DNA of 64,000 nucleotides from Sarcocystis neurona (GCA_000727475.1 KL647292.1:3557446-3621445); one strand, 5' to 3'; counted from the stretch's first letter, positions 39,718 to 54,700 are shown. Program-made: numbers and translations. Notes: generated from the letters alone by a model not told the origin.

Positions 39718-42700
39718 CATATACATATGTATGAAGATTTGCAGATAGACTATGTAGATATATTCGTGGAACGCATGTATTTTAGGGTGTCTTTATCTAC
39801 CTGTGAATATATGATAGGTCCGTCAAGAAGACATAGAGGGCCTCTGTATATATATAAGAGGCAAGTTTAACAGGCTTCGTTATCTACAACCTTTATTAAG
39901 GACGTGCAGAAACGGATGAACCTGCCCTAGCTGTCTCTGGTGCCCCGTCTTGGCATTCAAACTACACCCCGTATAAAGCTGAAGATCGGGTAATATACTG
40001 CGTAAATGTATGCCGTCACCACCCCGTACATACACGCAATCCGCCCACATTTTTCTGGGCGACGGTCGTGTGCTGCTGTCTTTCTCACTGATTCTGCTGT
40101 GACTGCACGCCTGTGCGCAGAGGTAAAGACAGGAACGCGTATCCCTCCGTCGGGCTTCGATGCGTCTTCGTTTACCTCCCAGGCAAGAAATATTTCCGCA
40201 GACTCCCGCTTTGCACACCTCAGATGGAGAACGACATGTTATCCCCACACAGTTACCGCTGTCTACAGAGGTATATGGACGTGTATACACACACATATAC
40301 ATACATGTGTATGTGCGTATATATTTTACACGTATACGCAGCCGCAGTTCTAGCATCCTTTGAGCACAGGTGTCTTATTTGTGGTGGGGTCGAAGATCAA
40401 GCGTGGGTACGTTTCATCTAGAGGCCTTTAGGTGTTATTACATGCAGTGCAGTGCATACGCCTCGGAAGTGATTTTGCAAGGCCGCTTGCAGCTGGTTCA
40501 CTGTCGGAGAAACCACGTACGCTAGTTAACATTATTTCCAAATGCCCTGGCAAGTAAGGCATCTGCTCCCCAGTGCTTGACTTAGAGCTTCCAGTAGCCC
40601 CGACGGGGGTTGTGTAAAGGCTGACAGGTGTACCGGTCTATGTCTGCGTTTTCGTGTCTACATACAGAGGCTCACGCGCTCCCTGCACCTTCGTCGGTAC
40701 TGAAGAATCTCTGCCGGCAGACAGCGTGTACACGTCGTTCTTCTGGGTAAAGCAGGAGACCCGAGATTGTGTGCGGATCTGGAGGAACGCGGAACGGCCT
40801 CTTGGGAGTTGGCACGATGGGTCTTTCCTCCTTACCTTCATTGTCTGTTTACCCTCAAGCATATTCTGGAAAAGCTCTTGGCGTTGCTTTTCGAGTTCAG
40901 GCAGGTCGAATTCGACAACAACTTCCAGCAGCTGCTCTGCTAGCCCTTCTAATGTCACTGAGTAGTCGATCACCACCAATTTCCCCATAATTTCTGGAGT
41001 AAAGCGAGGTTTCGATAGCTTTGTAGTGAGGTACAGCTTGAAGCTCGTGTTCCAGGCCAGACGCTTCCCTCCTGTGTGCGCCAGAACAAATCTTATCTTG
41101 CAACAGCCGGGTGCTCTGCCGCGACACGTAATCCACGCCCACTACTGCCTGAGTGTTTGACAATCACGTACACTGCACTATTGCACGAGAGTCGTTGTTA
41201 CTCCCCCACGACGAGCTGGACGCGAGAATGAGGACAACTCTGCCATCACACTTCCTATCTTTTTGAAAGTAGTTCCCCACACATTAGCACACACAGCTTC
41301 GTCGTCTCAAGGTGTCCTGCTTCTGGCTGCTGCCGTCGCAGCAGAGAGTAGTGCGTGCAATGCTGTTACGTTCAGCAACGAGTGCGCGGCAGTCCGTGCA
41401 CGGGTCCCGTCTGCGATGCCCGCTTGCAGCGGAGTGAGGAGCCAGAAATATCTTTTGAGGACAGCCGTTTTAGCCGCCAGTCTCAAAATTTACCTCCACA
41501 CGCAGCCACTCTGCAGCGTGCGGCTACCGCTAACGTCGGTGCAAGGAGCGATACTGCTACAGTGTGGCGCAGAAATATGCCGTCGGTACCCTAAAGCCTT
41601 CACGGCCCCTCTGTCTGTTCACTACGTCTGGAGGAAGACTCGCTGCTGCTGCTTCTACAAAGTCAAGAGGTCGAAGACGCTCGCTCTCCCTCTCAGTGCA
41701 GTTTCGCCAAAATGTTCACAAGCTTGCTGTTAGTGCGTCGAGGTGTATGGGGAGATGTGTGACCTTTACACCATCTTACATTCTAAAAGAGAATGGCGGG
41801 CAGTGCCGTATCTGTAGACCTGTGTCCAACTGTTTCCACAGAGAGCACTCCCCGCAAAAAGCTGAACCCACGTGGTTCCCTCACCCAGAAGAATGAATTC
41901 TTCGCCGTTGTGTTGGACAACCGCTTTTTCAAGCAGGGGATCAATAAGAGGATCAAAAGTTTCTTCCACGTTCTCAAACACAAACGGCTTCCCGTACTGA
42001 ATGGCCAGTTCAAGATGCTTCAGGTAGTCGTCTCCAAACGTCTTCGTAACCAAGCTGTTGCCTCCCTCGCTTCGCTTGATCCAGCTCAAAGCCTACTCGC
42101 AGACACTCATATCTAGAAGAAGAACTGTTCTGTTTCACCGGCGACGGCATGCGCAACATTCCGTGTGTGTCTCAGCGACCGCGTGCGCAACATTCCACGT
42201 GTGTCACAGCCTCGGCGCGCAGATGTTTATACACACATATCCATCAGTAATAACATAGCTGTGCATGTGTATTATAGGTAGTCGATACCCATGTCTGCAT
42301 ATATTGGTAGGGAAGGCGCAGATCCAGGCAACCTCACGCACAAGGGAAGGCTCAGCTTTCGTTGGTCCACGCAACGTGTTTTGGTGGAAAGACACGTGAA
42401 ACATGCACATGGAGAAAACTGGGCTCTGGCAGTACAACCGCGGCCGGCAGTCGCGCGTACACTTCTCCGTCACACACGCATAAGCCCAGGGGATGCACCA
42501 GCACGGCCCTCAGCTCCGTATCCACGCGCTGGCGACCACGAGTATGGCACAAGGCAGACATCGGAATATAAGTGAAGCACAAGGAAGAATTGATCTCGAT
42601 TGCACTGCATTCTGGCCTCCTCATATGGAGCTCTGTGCGTCTAAGCATCTACGCCGACATGTGTCGATTTGGAGTAAACGCGGCTGTGTAAGTCCTTACC

Positions 42701-45700
42701 TCTACAAACGTCTACACCTAGATACCGACACCGCTCACACGTATATATCCGTCGAAGAGACCAGGGGTGAAAACAAAAATATTTGTGCTGATATGGGAAA
42801 ACAAATGATTCCATCTAAAAATAAGGGCAGACATCTACATAGGCAAACGTTGCTGCAGCAATATACGAGAAGGCGACTTTTATCCGTGCCTCACTTGCAT
42901 TTGAGGATCCAGACAAAGAGGCCAGCGGCTCGAGCGCGTAGTCAACAGGCCATTCTGTATAGACATTTCATCGGCTGGCAGCCCTTCAGCATTCCATTTT
43001 GCGATTTCTGCCCCGCAGCTGAGTAGCTCTTCCAGGCGGAACTCGGGGCTCAAAGGAATTCCCCTTTTTTTCACATCCTCCGCCCACGCCTTATATACCT
43101 GAAGAACAAAAAGACATTGTGAGGATTCTCCGCGGCACGATGTCTTTGCGGCCGCAAATCCACCACATTCCGCGTCTGTGTCCTAACGGTTGACGTGCGG
43201 CATTACACACGTGATTGCAGAAAACCGTTTGGAGGCCCACAAGCTCCTCTGAACATGTGCACATCAAGCAGGAGAGTACAAAGATCAATGTGTGTCCACG
43301 CGCACACGTTTGACGAAGACCTAAACACAGTTCCTTTTACGTGTGAAAAGAGAGAGATACGCCTAAGGCTACTATGGCATTCACATAAATGGACAGAGGT
43401 CTATAATATATGCATCTTAACACAATGCAAGAAGTTCGATATTATTTGCTTGTATCGAGGTTTGCGTGAGGCACGTTTGTCCACGAATGCCAGCACAACA
43501 TCGGTGGTAAGATTGTTCTCGATTTGCTGCGCGTGTGTCTACCAGACGAGGTTGCTCGAACACAAGCATGTGAAAAGTGCACCGTCGTCAGCAAGCTCGC
43601 AAGGGCTCCTTTCTGTAATTCCGCTTGACAGGAAACATCAACGACTCGAGGGGACGGCAGTATCTATGCTTGTTGTCGATTCTCCCTTCTATGGGCTGTC
43701 CGCAGTTATGTTGTGCCTTTCTTTGCAAGGAAGAGCCTGCTTCTATATAGACTCCCCGCGATCAAGCGTCCGGTTGTAGTCCTGGATCACCCCGTGTCAC
43801 ACGTGCTCTCTCTCTATCTCTTGCTCCCTCTCGACAGGTCTGCATGTGTGCACGTTCATGTTTGTGCGTGCGCAGTACATAGGGAAAGGCATCCTGTACC
43901 CGTAAACGTTGACGTGTGCCGAGACACGTGTCCATATTTGGAGAGTAACACGGAGATCGGATTCTTTCGCAGGGTGTGCGTTCTTCCCTATCAGAGTGTA
44001 CACCTGTGGAAGTCTCTCTTTGATCAAGGTAGTAGACCTGAAGAGCCCGATGCTTACCATTTCCTGCCTGAAGGCAAAGTTGAAAGGCCCGGCGTAGGAG
44101 AGAAAAGCGGACGCGAGCAGGCAGTTTCCTTCGAGTTGAGTGTGTCTAACCTTGCACTTCTGCAGGTCTTCTGTCCAGCGCTTTTTCTCTGAGTCGAGGC
44201 CTTCAATCAGCTGACAAGCAGCATCCAGACGTTTCTTCATTATAGCCGCCTGCTGCTGGATCTGCTGCAGCTTGGATGCCTGCTCTTCCTGCGCCTCTTG
44301 CAACGCAGCAATCTCTTCGTTCAGCTGCTGTAGCTCCCCGTTCAGTCGCTCGAGCTCACGTTCCGCCTTTTCTTTCTTTATCGAGAGTTCCGCCACCAGT
44401 TGCCGCTTCGGGTCCACACTCTTCGCAACGCTGTGGTACTGTAACATTGCTTTTATCCACGTCAGCAGCCCGTTCCCAGCCTTCGAAATCTTTGCCATCT
44501 TCTCTGCAGTGAAACTCTCCGGGTCTTTGTTAAAATATTCTTGAATCTTCTTCACCTGCTTGTCTACCGACCACCCCAGGCGCAACCAAAAAATACCAGT
44601 TACCGGGTGAAGTGCGGGTTGGCCCCTCCAGTGCAGAGCACGAATAAATACACGTACAGGCCCCCACCGCCTGGATACAGATATATTTATATGTGTACAT
44701 AAGTGCATGTGATGTACATAAATGCAATGTATATATAATATGTATATGGATGCATTTGCAAAGAAAGATCTGTAAAACAATGACAATTTGCAGAAAGGTT
44801 GGGCCTATCATAAAATAATTTGTGTGCACGACGGTACACAAAGGAGGGGACAGATTCGCATGTTGGCGTGAGAGCTCTACTCCAAAGCGCACCTTCCCCT
44901 ATCTCACACACAAAGACATATACGGGTGCACGTACATGCAGAAATATAGAAGTGACGTGCACGTGTTGTCTCTATATGAATGTCTGCATGCTATTCTGTA
45001 CTGTATTCAGGACTTGCATCAATCGCACATTTGCAAGGGTTTCGCGTTTGTGCTGGAATGATCTACATTCGTACGTAGGCGGCAAATAGGTTTGGAGATC
45101 GAGAGAAATATGCTGTTAGGGTGAGGTTGACAGGTTGTTTGACAGCGAGAGCGGCGTTACGCCGCCCATGCCGGTGTCTCTCCAGCTGCGTGTGCGTGCA
45201 CTACCGAATATACACAGAGAAGGAGAATAATTGGGGCAGTACGGTTGATATTTTGGATTGACGAGGAGACCCGACATTCAGACTCAGGGCGAGAAGGAGA
45301 CGCTTCTACGTGTAGTGAGGCGTGCACAGACGCGAACGTTGAAAACCCCTCTCCAGTTTAGCGATTCTTTGACGTGTGCCACAAAAGGTAAGAGGGGTGC
45401 TATGCGTCTTCAGCGGGGATGTACCTGTAATACTGTCCTTCGGATACTCGAGCAGAGCCTTGAGGAAGTTGACGTCGTTGAGCATTCCACGTGCGCCGTT
45501 CCACCCGTCAGCCTCGTTTTCTTTGCCGAGCGGCCGTAGGACGACGACGCACATGCAGACGTACATGACGGGTTTTGGCGGCGTGGAAAAGGCTTTTATT
45601 TCTGTAATGTCTTTCTTGTCGAGGTTCTCCAGTGCCCGTGCAGCGGCCTCCAGGGCGGGTATGGCGGCAACCAGCGCTTCGTCAGCCGACTGCTTCTCGC

Positions 45701-48700
45701 GGGTTATGATTGCCTGGTCCTGCAAGCGCACGCACCCACGCGAAAAACAAAGACGAATTTCTCTAAGATTCACCCATAGGGCTACGCGGTGGCTCTTGAC
45801 GAAGAACTGGGAACGTTACAGCCGCAGTGCGGAAGCCTGCATAGACTTCAAGGTTACTGCGGGTGCGGTGTAGGTCTGACAACCAAGCCACTCGAGGGGC
45901 AGGATCTAGGCGTCTGTACTGCTTTATCCTGCGCTTGGTGGCGGTAGAGGGAGATGCACAGGAACATGTGAGAGCTCCAGGAAGAACGAGGCTACCGGGA
46001 TGGAAAGAGGCGTCAGATAGCAAAGAGGTCTTCCCCCGGTCCACGCGTTGTACACGGGTACACACGTTTACGTATATATATGCATGTGTGCATATGAACA
46101 CATTAATATATACATATATATATACACATTAAAGTGTATGACGGTATACCTTCGTGGGTGTACATGGAAGTAAGTACATACATATGTGTCCGTAGATAGA
46201 TAGACAGATGCCCGCAGACATGTTTGTAAACACAGAAGTAGTTATATACATATATAAGCACCGGTGGATGTCTCTATCTCCATGTACGTCTATTTTTCGA
46301 GTAGCAGAAATAAGTGTGCATCAAAAAGGTCGTGTCCAGGTGGGTGGAAACTGCCCAAGAAAATGTGAAGACGGGTCTGAAACTTCCCTATCAGGTCGGT
46401 CGTCGTGTTTGTGTGTAAATCGGTGACACTTTTTGTTTCCCGCCTACGGCTGTTCTGAAAAGTTTCTCTCGCGTAACGGCAGTGTGACTTGTGGAGCGCA
46501 TCTCTTGCGTTTAAGAAGGACACTGCCATAGGATGAGGACCCATAAGACACAGGTATCTAGGCCGAGTGCCCTTGAACCCTCTCTGCTCGCTGCGATGCC
46601 TCCGGTGAGGCGCTTGTCGTGCTCCACGAGTAGTCGTCGCACCTCTGAAATTTGCTGTGCCGCCGCAGTAGCGTCTTCCTGCCGCTTGTTGGCTTTTTCT
46701 CGTTTTTCGTCGATGTCTCGAATCAGGGCCTCGACGTGCCGTCTGCTCTCGTCCACGATAACCTTCTTCTCTGCCAACTCCTCGTTCATCACCTTCACTG
46801 CTTCGGCGGCCTGGCAACCGTATATCGGAAGCATTACGGCGAAGAAAGGGCATTCGGAACGCAGAGTATGAAAGCGAGAATTCAGGTGGAACATATATGC
46901 GGAAAGCCGTAAAGCATTCTACAAGACTGCAGGACGCTGCACGGCCGACTGAGTGGGTCTACCTGGAACGTTAAACCTCTACACATAGAAATGTATAAGT
47001 GACTGACAAAACTCATTTTTGCTTCTTTTCGGGAAGGGACAAGAGAAGCACACACATTCTACCTGCGCTGCTGCTGCGGCCGGATGAGACGTTGGCGAAA
47101 TTCGCATTCTTTACGTGGTTCCAATACTTCGTTCTGAAATATGTTTGCTCAGACGACGCACTCTGAATCTTTTCTCGATTCTGTCAATGTCTCGCTCTCG
47201 CTACCTTTCTGTAACTCTCTGTTGCGCCCTTCGTGCTTGGTTTCGCGGAATTGAAGAACAGCAGGTAACGCCGTTCTCTTTAACAAATGAACGGTAATTT
47301 GAGAGACTCTCTCTTCAGGCGGAATCGGATGTCTTTCGCTTGTGTTGTTGGGGGCTGCACGTATGCCTATCCCGTCACGCCCATATCTCTTTCCTCCTGC
47401 CGTTCACTTGCGCAGCGTATATATATATATATATATGTATGAATATAGATACGAAAATATATATAAACGCGCATATCCACAGATGTATGCAGACTGAGGC
47501 ACATACATGTAAAGAGATGTAATGCAGGAGTATGATGTGTGGTACCGTACATGCTTCATTTTCCGGAGTCCGCCTTTGAGCCTGCCCGTCAAGGCATTGA
47601 ATTCCTCTCGCTTCGCTCTCAGGGTCGATCTGTAGCACTGGAGGAAGTCCACATAATTTTTGGAGGTAATGAAGTTTCTCCGTCCCGTCTTCTTCTCGAA
47701 TTCCGGGGCGTATTTCGTCGCTGCGCTGAGGTGTACAGACACCAGAAGCAGTTCTATTTGTTCCTGCAGCTTAGCCGACAACTCTTTCTTTCCTAGGTCG
47801 GTGGTGCCTTTCGTCAGTCTTCCTCTCCCTTCTGGGGTCTCCTCGTCGCTTTCAGCTTCCGCAGATTCTTCAGCTTCAGCTGTGGCTTCTGTTGGTTCTT
47901 CTTCCTCTCTGCCTCTGTCTTCTGTTTGCTCTTCTCCTTCAACTGATTCTGCGTCAGCGTCCTCTTGGCCCTCCTCCTTTCCCTGCTCTCTCTGCTCCGC
48001 TGGTGCTCTTGCTTCTTCTTCCTTGCGTCCCTGCTCGTCTTTTCCCGCCGTTTCGGCTTCGCTTTCATCCTTTTCCATCTCTTCTGCCTCCTCTTCATCT
48101 TCCTCAGTGTCACTTCTATCGTCGCTGACCCCGATCCTGCTGGTGCTGCTTCTGTTACTACTGACACTATTGCGGCTGCTGCGGCCGAATAGATAGGTGT
48201 GAGCGACCTCGCGGAGCGCCTCCTCCGGCCAGGGGTGGAACCAGTCAATACTTGTGCAAGAAATGAGACCCGGAAAGTTTCTACATCTATTTCGCAATGT
48301 ATCTCCTGCAGGAGACATCGCCACTGCAATATGGAGATTTGCTTTGGCGCACGCAAGCGCGTGCGTCCAGGAGTTGTCTTCTCTGTTCTCTTGTTTCGCT
48401 GAAGAGGGAAATCCTGGGGCACCGCTGCTGCCAGAGCGTCGCAGCTGCTGCAGCAGTGCTTCCTTCTGGTCCTCGTTGAACAAAGCAGGAACCACTCCCA
48501 CTGTAAGCAGGTGATTGACGCTTTCAAGAAAAACCTCTTCTATCACGTGTGTATCTGCCAAAAGAAAACATACTGGTTTTGTCGTGGCTAGTGCAAAGAG
48601 CGTGCGAAGTTCTTCCTTAAACTCCCCTTCCCCATAGTTCCGCGTTGGACTCAACTGGAAGAACGCATACCTGGAGAAAAGAACAAAACATAGAAGGCCA

Positions 48701-51700
48701 GCAAGGCACAAAAAGACTGCAAAAACGTCATTAATGTACAAGAAGAACAGCACCCGCCAGGCAACCTCTACACAGAGTTACGTGTCTGAGCCAAAGACGT
48801 CCGTCACCAACTCCGTAGGTACGCTGCGAAGACGAAGGGGGTCGTTACCGCTGGATTGACTGGATCCAGCTTCCCTAGTGCAGTCTCTCCGCCTATCAAA
48901 AGGGGGTAAGTGGATACGTCTCCAGGTCTCTGCTTGTGTGTCTGGGCATACGCGCGTTTCACCAGACGAATGTCGACCCATCTCTTTGTATGCGTGTATA
49001 GATATACATATATATATGCATGTATATATGTATATATATACATATATATGTATATATATATATGCACTAGCGGCGAAACACACATTTTCAGATAAAACGT
49101 GTAAGTCTCGTTGGTAAGCACTGCAGGCAGCACTGATGTCTGAGTTCTACTAGCACCGACCCTGCTTTATTTTTCTCCCCCGCAGCTTCGCCTGCGTATG
49201 CCCACGACCGCTGGAGCTCCACAAGTGACTCCAGCAGGCCTCTCGTACCAAGAAGACCTCGTTTAAAGGTCGTGAGGGATCAAGGACCTCGCAGTTGCTG
49301 CTTAAGTACCTACGTCTCTCCGACACTCCTCTACATTGGTGGGAAGCCTGTCTCTCCCCCTGATCACACATAATCCTGTGTACACGTGGAATAAGGTGAT
49401 GCTGTGTGGGGGTGTCTTTCTCTCTCTGTGTGCAAGCCGCAAATGGACACACGCTACAACCACATCCAAGCGAGGACTCGGTTGCGTATGAAGAGGAAAG
49501 AAGTGGCGTAGAGAAATGCTCTTGCGTGCGTTTCCTGCTGCACAGACGGCCGCTAGTCTTCTTTAGATTTAAGCATGTTGTTCTGTAGAGGAACGTAAAA
49601 GGACGACGCGGATACGCCCCTGCTGGCTTTTCTCACCGCCTGCGGGGAGCTGAAACCGTCTTTACGAGCTGGTATCTTTGCGCCCCTATACAGGCCGCTG
49701 CTGTTTGCAGAGGCTCTTGTTTTTTGGGTGGAGGAGGAGCTCTGCGTGGTTCTAACAGAGCTTACGCTGCTGTTGATGCCGCCGTGCGGGAAGTAGCAGA
49801 TAGTAATTCTCAAAACTGCCGACACCTGCGGCTTCTCTGTTTTGTCAGCAGCTAGAACAAGAAACTCCTGTGCAAGTGTGTTGCTGATTTAAGCTCGGGG
49901 GGACTTTTTCTGTGTCTATCGCTGGTGGCTGTACCCCCATATGGAGGAATGTGCTACACAGATATATACGTGAATGTATACATATGGTTTGAGTGTACGT
50001 AGAAAATGAAGCTTCGTTGCCTTTTAGTGGGTCTGATTTAATACTGCAGCTCTTGGCAGTTGGGGAGCCTTTGGTCCCTGACAGCATGTTTCTGTGTCTG
50101 GTGTTTCTCCGTCAGTACACAAGCGCGTTTCTACGGGTGTTCTAACTTTGCCGGAATCCGCCTTCATTCACGCAGACAGAGGTCCCTCCCATTTGCTGTG
50201 CAAGTCGGCTGCTTACTCAGCATTTGTTGCAACGCGTCGTCACCATATTGGACCCGGCTTCCCTGCTACTCTCACGGCGGTAAATCAAGTACCCTCTGTC
50301 CTTGCTGCTTCTCTCGCCTTCTGGATGCGGCTTATACGATGAATTCTTCGTGTTTCTCTGCTACCTTCCTCCTTCCTGTATTCGACACTATGTTCAAGTA
50401 GCACTCCGTGCAACTGTGCAACTGTCTGACACAAAGACACCAGTGTCCTCAGCACTAATGCAGTGCTTGCAGGTGCGCCTTCGTGGATTCAAGCTTGCAA
50501 GGGGCGTAATTTTCCCTGCTACCTGTATGTGGGCAGCTGCGCGAACGTTACTTGGGAACTCTTCCGCGTCCCCCAACGAAACGCAGCTGGAGAAGAATTT
50601 TCCGAATTTTCTGTCACGCCCATTGAGCTACTGCTGAGGCAGTGCTGGCTGGTCGCGCTATGTACAGTTGCGGTGGAAGCTCTCTCTGTAAGTAAAGATC
50701 ATCTGCCGGTTAGTCAGCGGGATCCCCGCGGTCTCGTGCAGCACTGCGTACATTGACTTCGAGCAGCCAGCAAGGATGTAGGGTTGGTGTATCTCTGGAG
50801 CACCCTGCTCCACAGCTGACGAAGCAGCGTGCTGTAGATGTGGACCTGTCGGCTGCATAGTGACCAGTTCCGTACGGAGCAAATACATTGAAGGTTTTGC
50901 GCGTCAGAGTTCTTCTCCTTGAAAACAGACGTCACGCCCTCAAGCTATCTGATGTTCTCTGTCCGGCAAGAGGAGATGCCAGTGAGACGAGGTGACGTGT
51001 TCTTTTATGATCGACACGCTGTTGTGACAGCGCCTCTCGCGATTAGCGTGCTGGTCTCTCAGTGTTCAATCGACAGGAAGAGAAGCCAGAGGCGAAGTAG
51101 GACTGAGTTCACCCTTTCAATGCAAAGGGGTGTGCGCCGAGACCTACCCTGCAATATAGGCAGCAAGGACAGTCAGTTGTCTCTTGCCGGATCCCCCCGT
51201 GCCCAGCAGGAGAGCATGTCCTCTGTCCAGGCGAAGAAGGCGCAAGATCCGAAGCACGTGACTTATCGCGTCTTCGAACATGACGACATTCATAGGGGCA
51301 CCTTCCTGGTTCCGGTAATTGTCTACGAGCTCCAGTAAGGTGGCCCGCAGGGCCGCGAAGTCACTCACTTCTTCGTAGATTCTCTCCTGAGACGCGCACG
51401 CACACAACCAGGATGCCGGAAACGCGTCCTGGAAATCGCTGGGCTTGCCTTTTAGGAGGGAACACCAGATAAACTCTGCCTCTCTGTCTTTCTCCCAACC
51501 CGCCCAAGTAGATAGAGGGAGTACATATCATGCGGATGCTGGGCGCAGAATGCTTTTGCACCAGCTGCTTTCTTCAGAAACAGAGCCTCTTTTCTTTGCC
51601 CTTGCGACGACATGGCTGTGGAGCTTGTGCCTGCACGCAGTGCTGTAGATTCACAGCAGGCGATGTTTTGCTCACGCCAGCAAACTGCAGTGCATGCGCG

Positions 51701-54700
51701 TGCATACATAGGAGCGTTATATCTACTAGGTTCAAGAAGTGGACACGCGTACACATTCCCCGCAGGCGTGTACGCAGAGAAAATATACATATATCAGGAA
51801 CCCATCTGTGCCCAGGTGGACTCAACGTATACACAGTGATGCACCCACGTGTACGCTTGACTCCCAGCCGGAAACATGGTGAGTCGAGACTTCCTGTGGA
51901 ACTCGAACGATGCCAGCTTGATGTGCACAAATGTCTGTCTGACAGCTATTCGTCTTCCACGTATTTTGCACGGAGGGGTATTTACACTCATGTTCCTATT
52001 CAGTGATGTATTCATATTTGTCTGGTTTGTTGTAAAGCGCCACTCAGACGTGTACAGAAAAGCAGGTCACTCCTTTCCTCAACCGGAGAGTCTCTTTTGC
52101 AGCGCCGGTCGCCGTCTGGTTGGACGTAGCCTCGAGTTGTTATTGACTTGTTGCTGCTGCTCACCTCCAGTCCTGGCTGCTCACTCAACTGTATAATCGT
52201 CAGAGCACTACGGCAGTCGGTCCAAAGCAGCGGGCTCTGCAATGCCGTCTTTGCTTCTTCAGGAAAGTGTTCTTGAATCGTCTGGCGCAGCAGGTCCTCG
52301 ACATAATTTCCCTCCTCTTTGTCGATAAGCCGGTCTTGAAATACCCGAAGACATTCGTGTCTGAAGAAGGAGGCAAGAGACACGAAACCCGCACGGCCGC
52401 AGCAGCAGAACAAGCGGCACTTGTCCTTCATAAAGTCATCACATGCGCATCAGGGAAAGAGAAAAGGCACCAGTCAAACAAGTTTGTTTACATACAGGGA
52501 CAAAACGACAGGAGAAAGGTTGATGAAAGCACACACGTCAGTTACCCTTCTCACATGTATTCATACATGTCTACGTACTTACGTACGTGTGTAAACCTGT
52601 AGACGCGCGTACACGCACAAATATACATGAAATATATCTTTGAACTCCTAATACAAGTGATTACACACGGACGCAGACAATACCTACTGATGCTGCCTGG
52701 TAGAGACACCCAACACAAATGTGTGTACTTTAAAACGTCAAACAAAAGTGGGTATATATATATATGTATATCTAGGTGCTGCTTTATCTCCTCTCACATG
52801 CACGGATTTATACGTAGATGTGTATACCCTTCGTGGTGTACCTACCAGCTCGCTCCGACCCGCGCATGCTGTCTCGATATGTGTATACATATATATATAT
52901 ATATATACATATATACGTATGTCCATATGTGTGTGTTTATCTGTGCAGGTATATGTACAAAGGTGACACCCATCTCCTTCCTGTAGGAAACGTTGAAATG
53001 ACCGGACAAGTAGCGTTGTGCTGGCCTTTGGGCACTGCAGCAGCACGGAGAGAAGAGGACCCTGCATGTGCGCAGCAGCGGAGCGCTACGTTCCATGCGA
53101 TCTCTTTGAAGCTTTGGACCATTCAAAGGCAAAAGAGACACACGAAGACGGGTACAAATGCTCTTCTTACTCTTGTCAGTGTGTACGACGACCTCTGACG
53201 TTTCCTCACACCCCCCCTGCAAAAGTGGACTTCTCTGCTGTCTACGGAGACCTCCGTTGCCTATTCTCTTCATACCTCCAAACTCTAATGAGCGCCGTGG
53301 GAGATGGAAGCGAGGGAGCAGTCACTTGCCAAACGCCTTGATAAACTCGAGAAAGATCCCGCAGGTTGAAGACGTAGTGGAACTTCAACGGCGTGCGTGT
53401 CAGGGTGCTAACCACGCCATGGTACAGCTGCGTCGTAGCCTTCGAGAGCTTCTGGGCGATTTGCTGTTCGCATATGAGGACATCAGAAACTCCCCCGGGG
53501 GAGACGCAGATGGTGCTTCGCAGCACCCAGGTCAACTGGCTCACGTAATACGTGTGGGCGTACACTGTCCCTCAGGCAAGTCCTGTCTTTTTAGGTGTTC
53601 TGGTAAACTCGCCTAAGTCTTGGCACGTGCGCCGTGTGTCCACGCCTTTCTAAACGTCCATCGACAGCTAACTGGGCTCTCTGTCTGTGGCTATCTCTCC
53701 CTCTGTCTCTCTTTCTCTCTACAGGTATATGCTGACATATACAGAGATTAACGCACACAAAGGTAGCCGCACATATATCTGTATATGTGTACGTTGTACA
53801 TACGTGTTTTCGGGAGAATCCACAACTAGACAGGGGTATCGTTTTGTGCGACATCTTTTCGAAGAGGGAGACAACAGTACCTGCCATATTATTGTATTCT
53901 ACCGAAACAGCTCGTGGGAGCCAGACCTTTTTGTTCTCAAGCTTGCTTCCTCAGTGTGACGGAGCTGAGATTTCTTCGTTTCTTCGTGCAGCTCTTCAAC
54001 CTCGTGACTGATCCCTGGGTGACTTTAAGCATTTCTTCACAGGTGGATACCTCTCAAGATACCTAAAGATATCCGCGCTGCCCAACGCGTGCTACACGTT
54101 TATGGGTCTCGATCTCCTAACTCTCCCGTACTCTTTGCCTTTTGTACGTTTCTGAAAGGAGCCTTTCTACGGTTGTCCTCTTGTGTGCTTTACGAATACC
54201 TATTTCTTGGCGAATACACTTACATGCGTCTAAAGGGACTGGTAATTTTCATAGCCACGTGTCCCTTTGCGCATACGCTTAAATGCATTAAGAGAGACAG
54301 GTAGTCACAGATATACCTATGCGAGTACATACAGAATAGACAACAGGATACGGATGCTCTTTCCGTTTTGAGCATGACTGCTGCTTAGGTCTGGGTAAGT
54401 ACTAGGACTGCTGGTCCTCTTGTTTGCTCTGTAATTTTGAGATCGTTGTTCTTTTCCCTCGATGAAAAACCAGCTGCATGCACGAAAACTGCTTCGCAGG
54501 CTTGCCGCTGCTTCTTTCTCTCCATTTTACCTTTTCTCCTATTTTTCACCCACAAAAAGGGAAGTCACTGTCTGCAATGCAGGTGCACCCCGATGGCAAA
54601 GACCTGGGATCAGGAGGACGCCGCTGCTGTTGCGACTGCTGCGGCTCTTGCTGCAGCCCTCCTCCCCCTGAGGAACTTCAACTCTTTTTGCTGCTGCCGC

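Larger units (their letters stand above)
30977..44060 (-). other. Dynein AAA5 and AAA6 (exons 13-24)
   Basis: AAA5 runs through GIPLSPEFRLEELL and RRWPLCLDPQ-type text (42895-43098), FGDDYLKHLELAIQYGKPF (41885-42092), FKLYLTTKLSKPRFTPE and VVIDYSVTLEGLAEQLL (40836-41071), and ILDNDELIFTLQSTKAKA (39375-39533). RGSIMYFAQSALRNI follows at 37700-37922. AAA6 comprises LEFFFLGNASFSQ (35963-36210), SPFQKLLVIRALRVDR (34591-34781), IILILSPGSDPLTDV and GYWVMLQNCHLLPSWL (33430-33669), FRLWLTTQPTDEFPMSLLQ (32469-32548) and SLKVVTEAPDGLRQNLLNSY (30977-31132). No functional P-loops are expected in these modules. Confidence 0.85.

Noticed and set aside
44276..44544. Plus-strand Ser-rich frames opposite the dynein coiled coil
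   Set aside because: Antisense shadows of Glu/Gln/Leu-rich CC2 sequence.
47660..48196. 178-codon plus-strand Ser-rich open frame
   Set aside because: Antisense of the Glu-rich dynein insertion (Glu codons read backwards give Ser/Leu/Phe).
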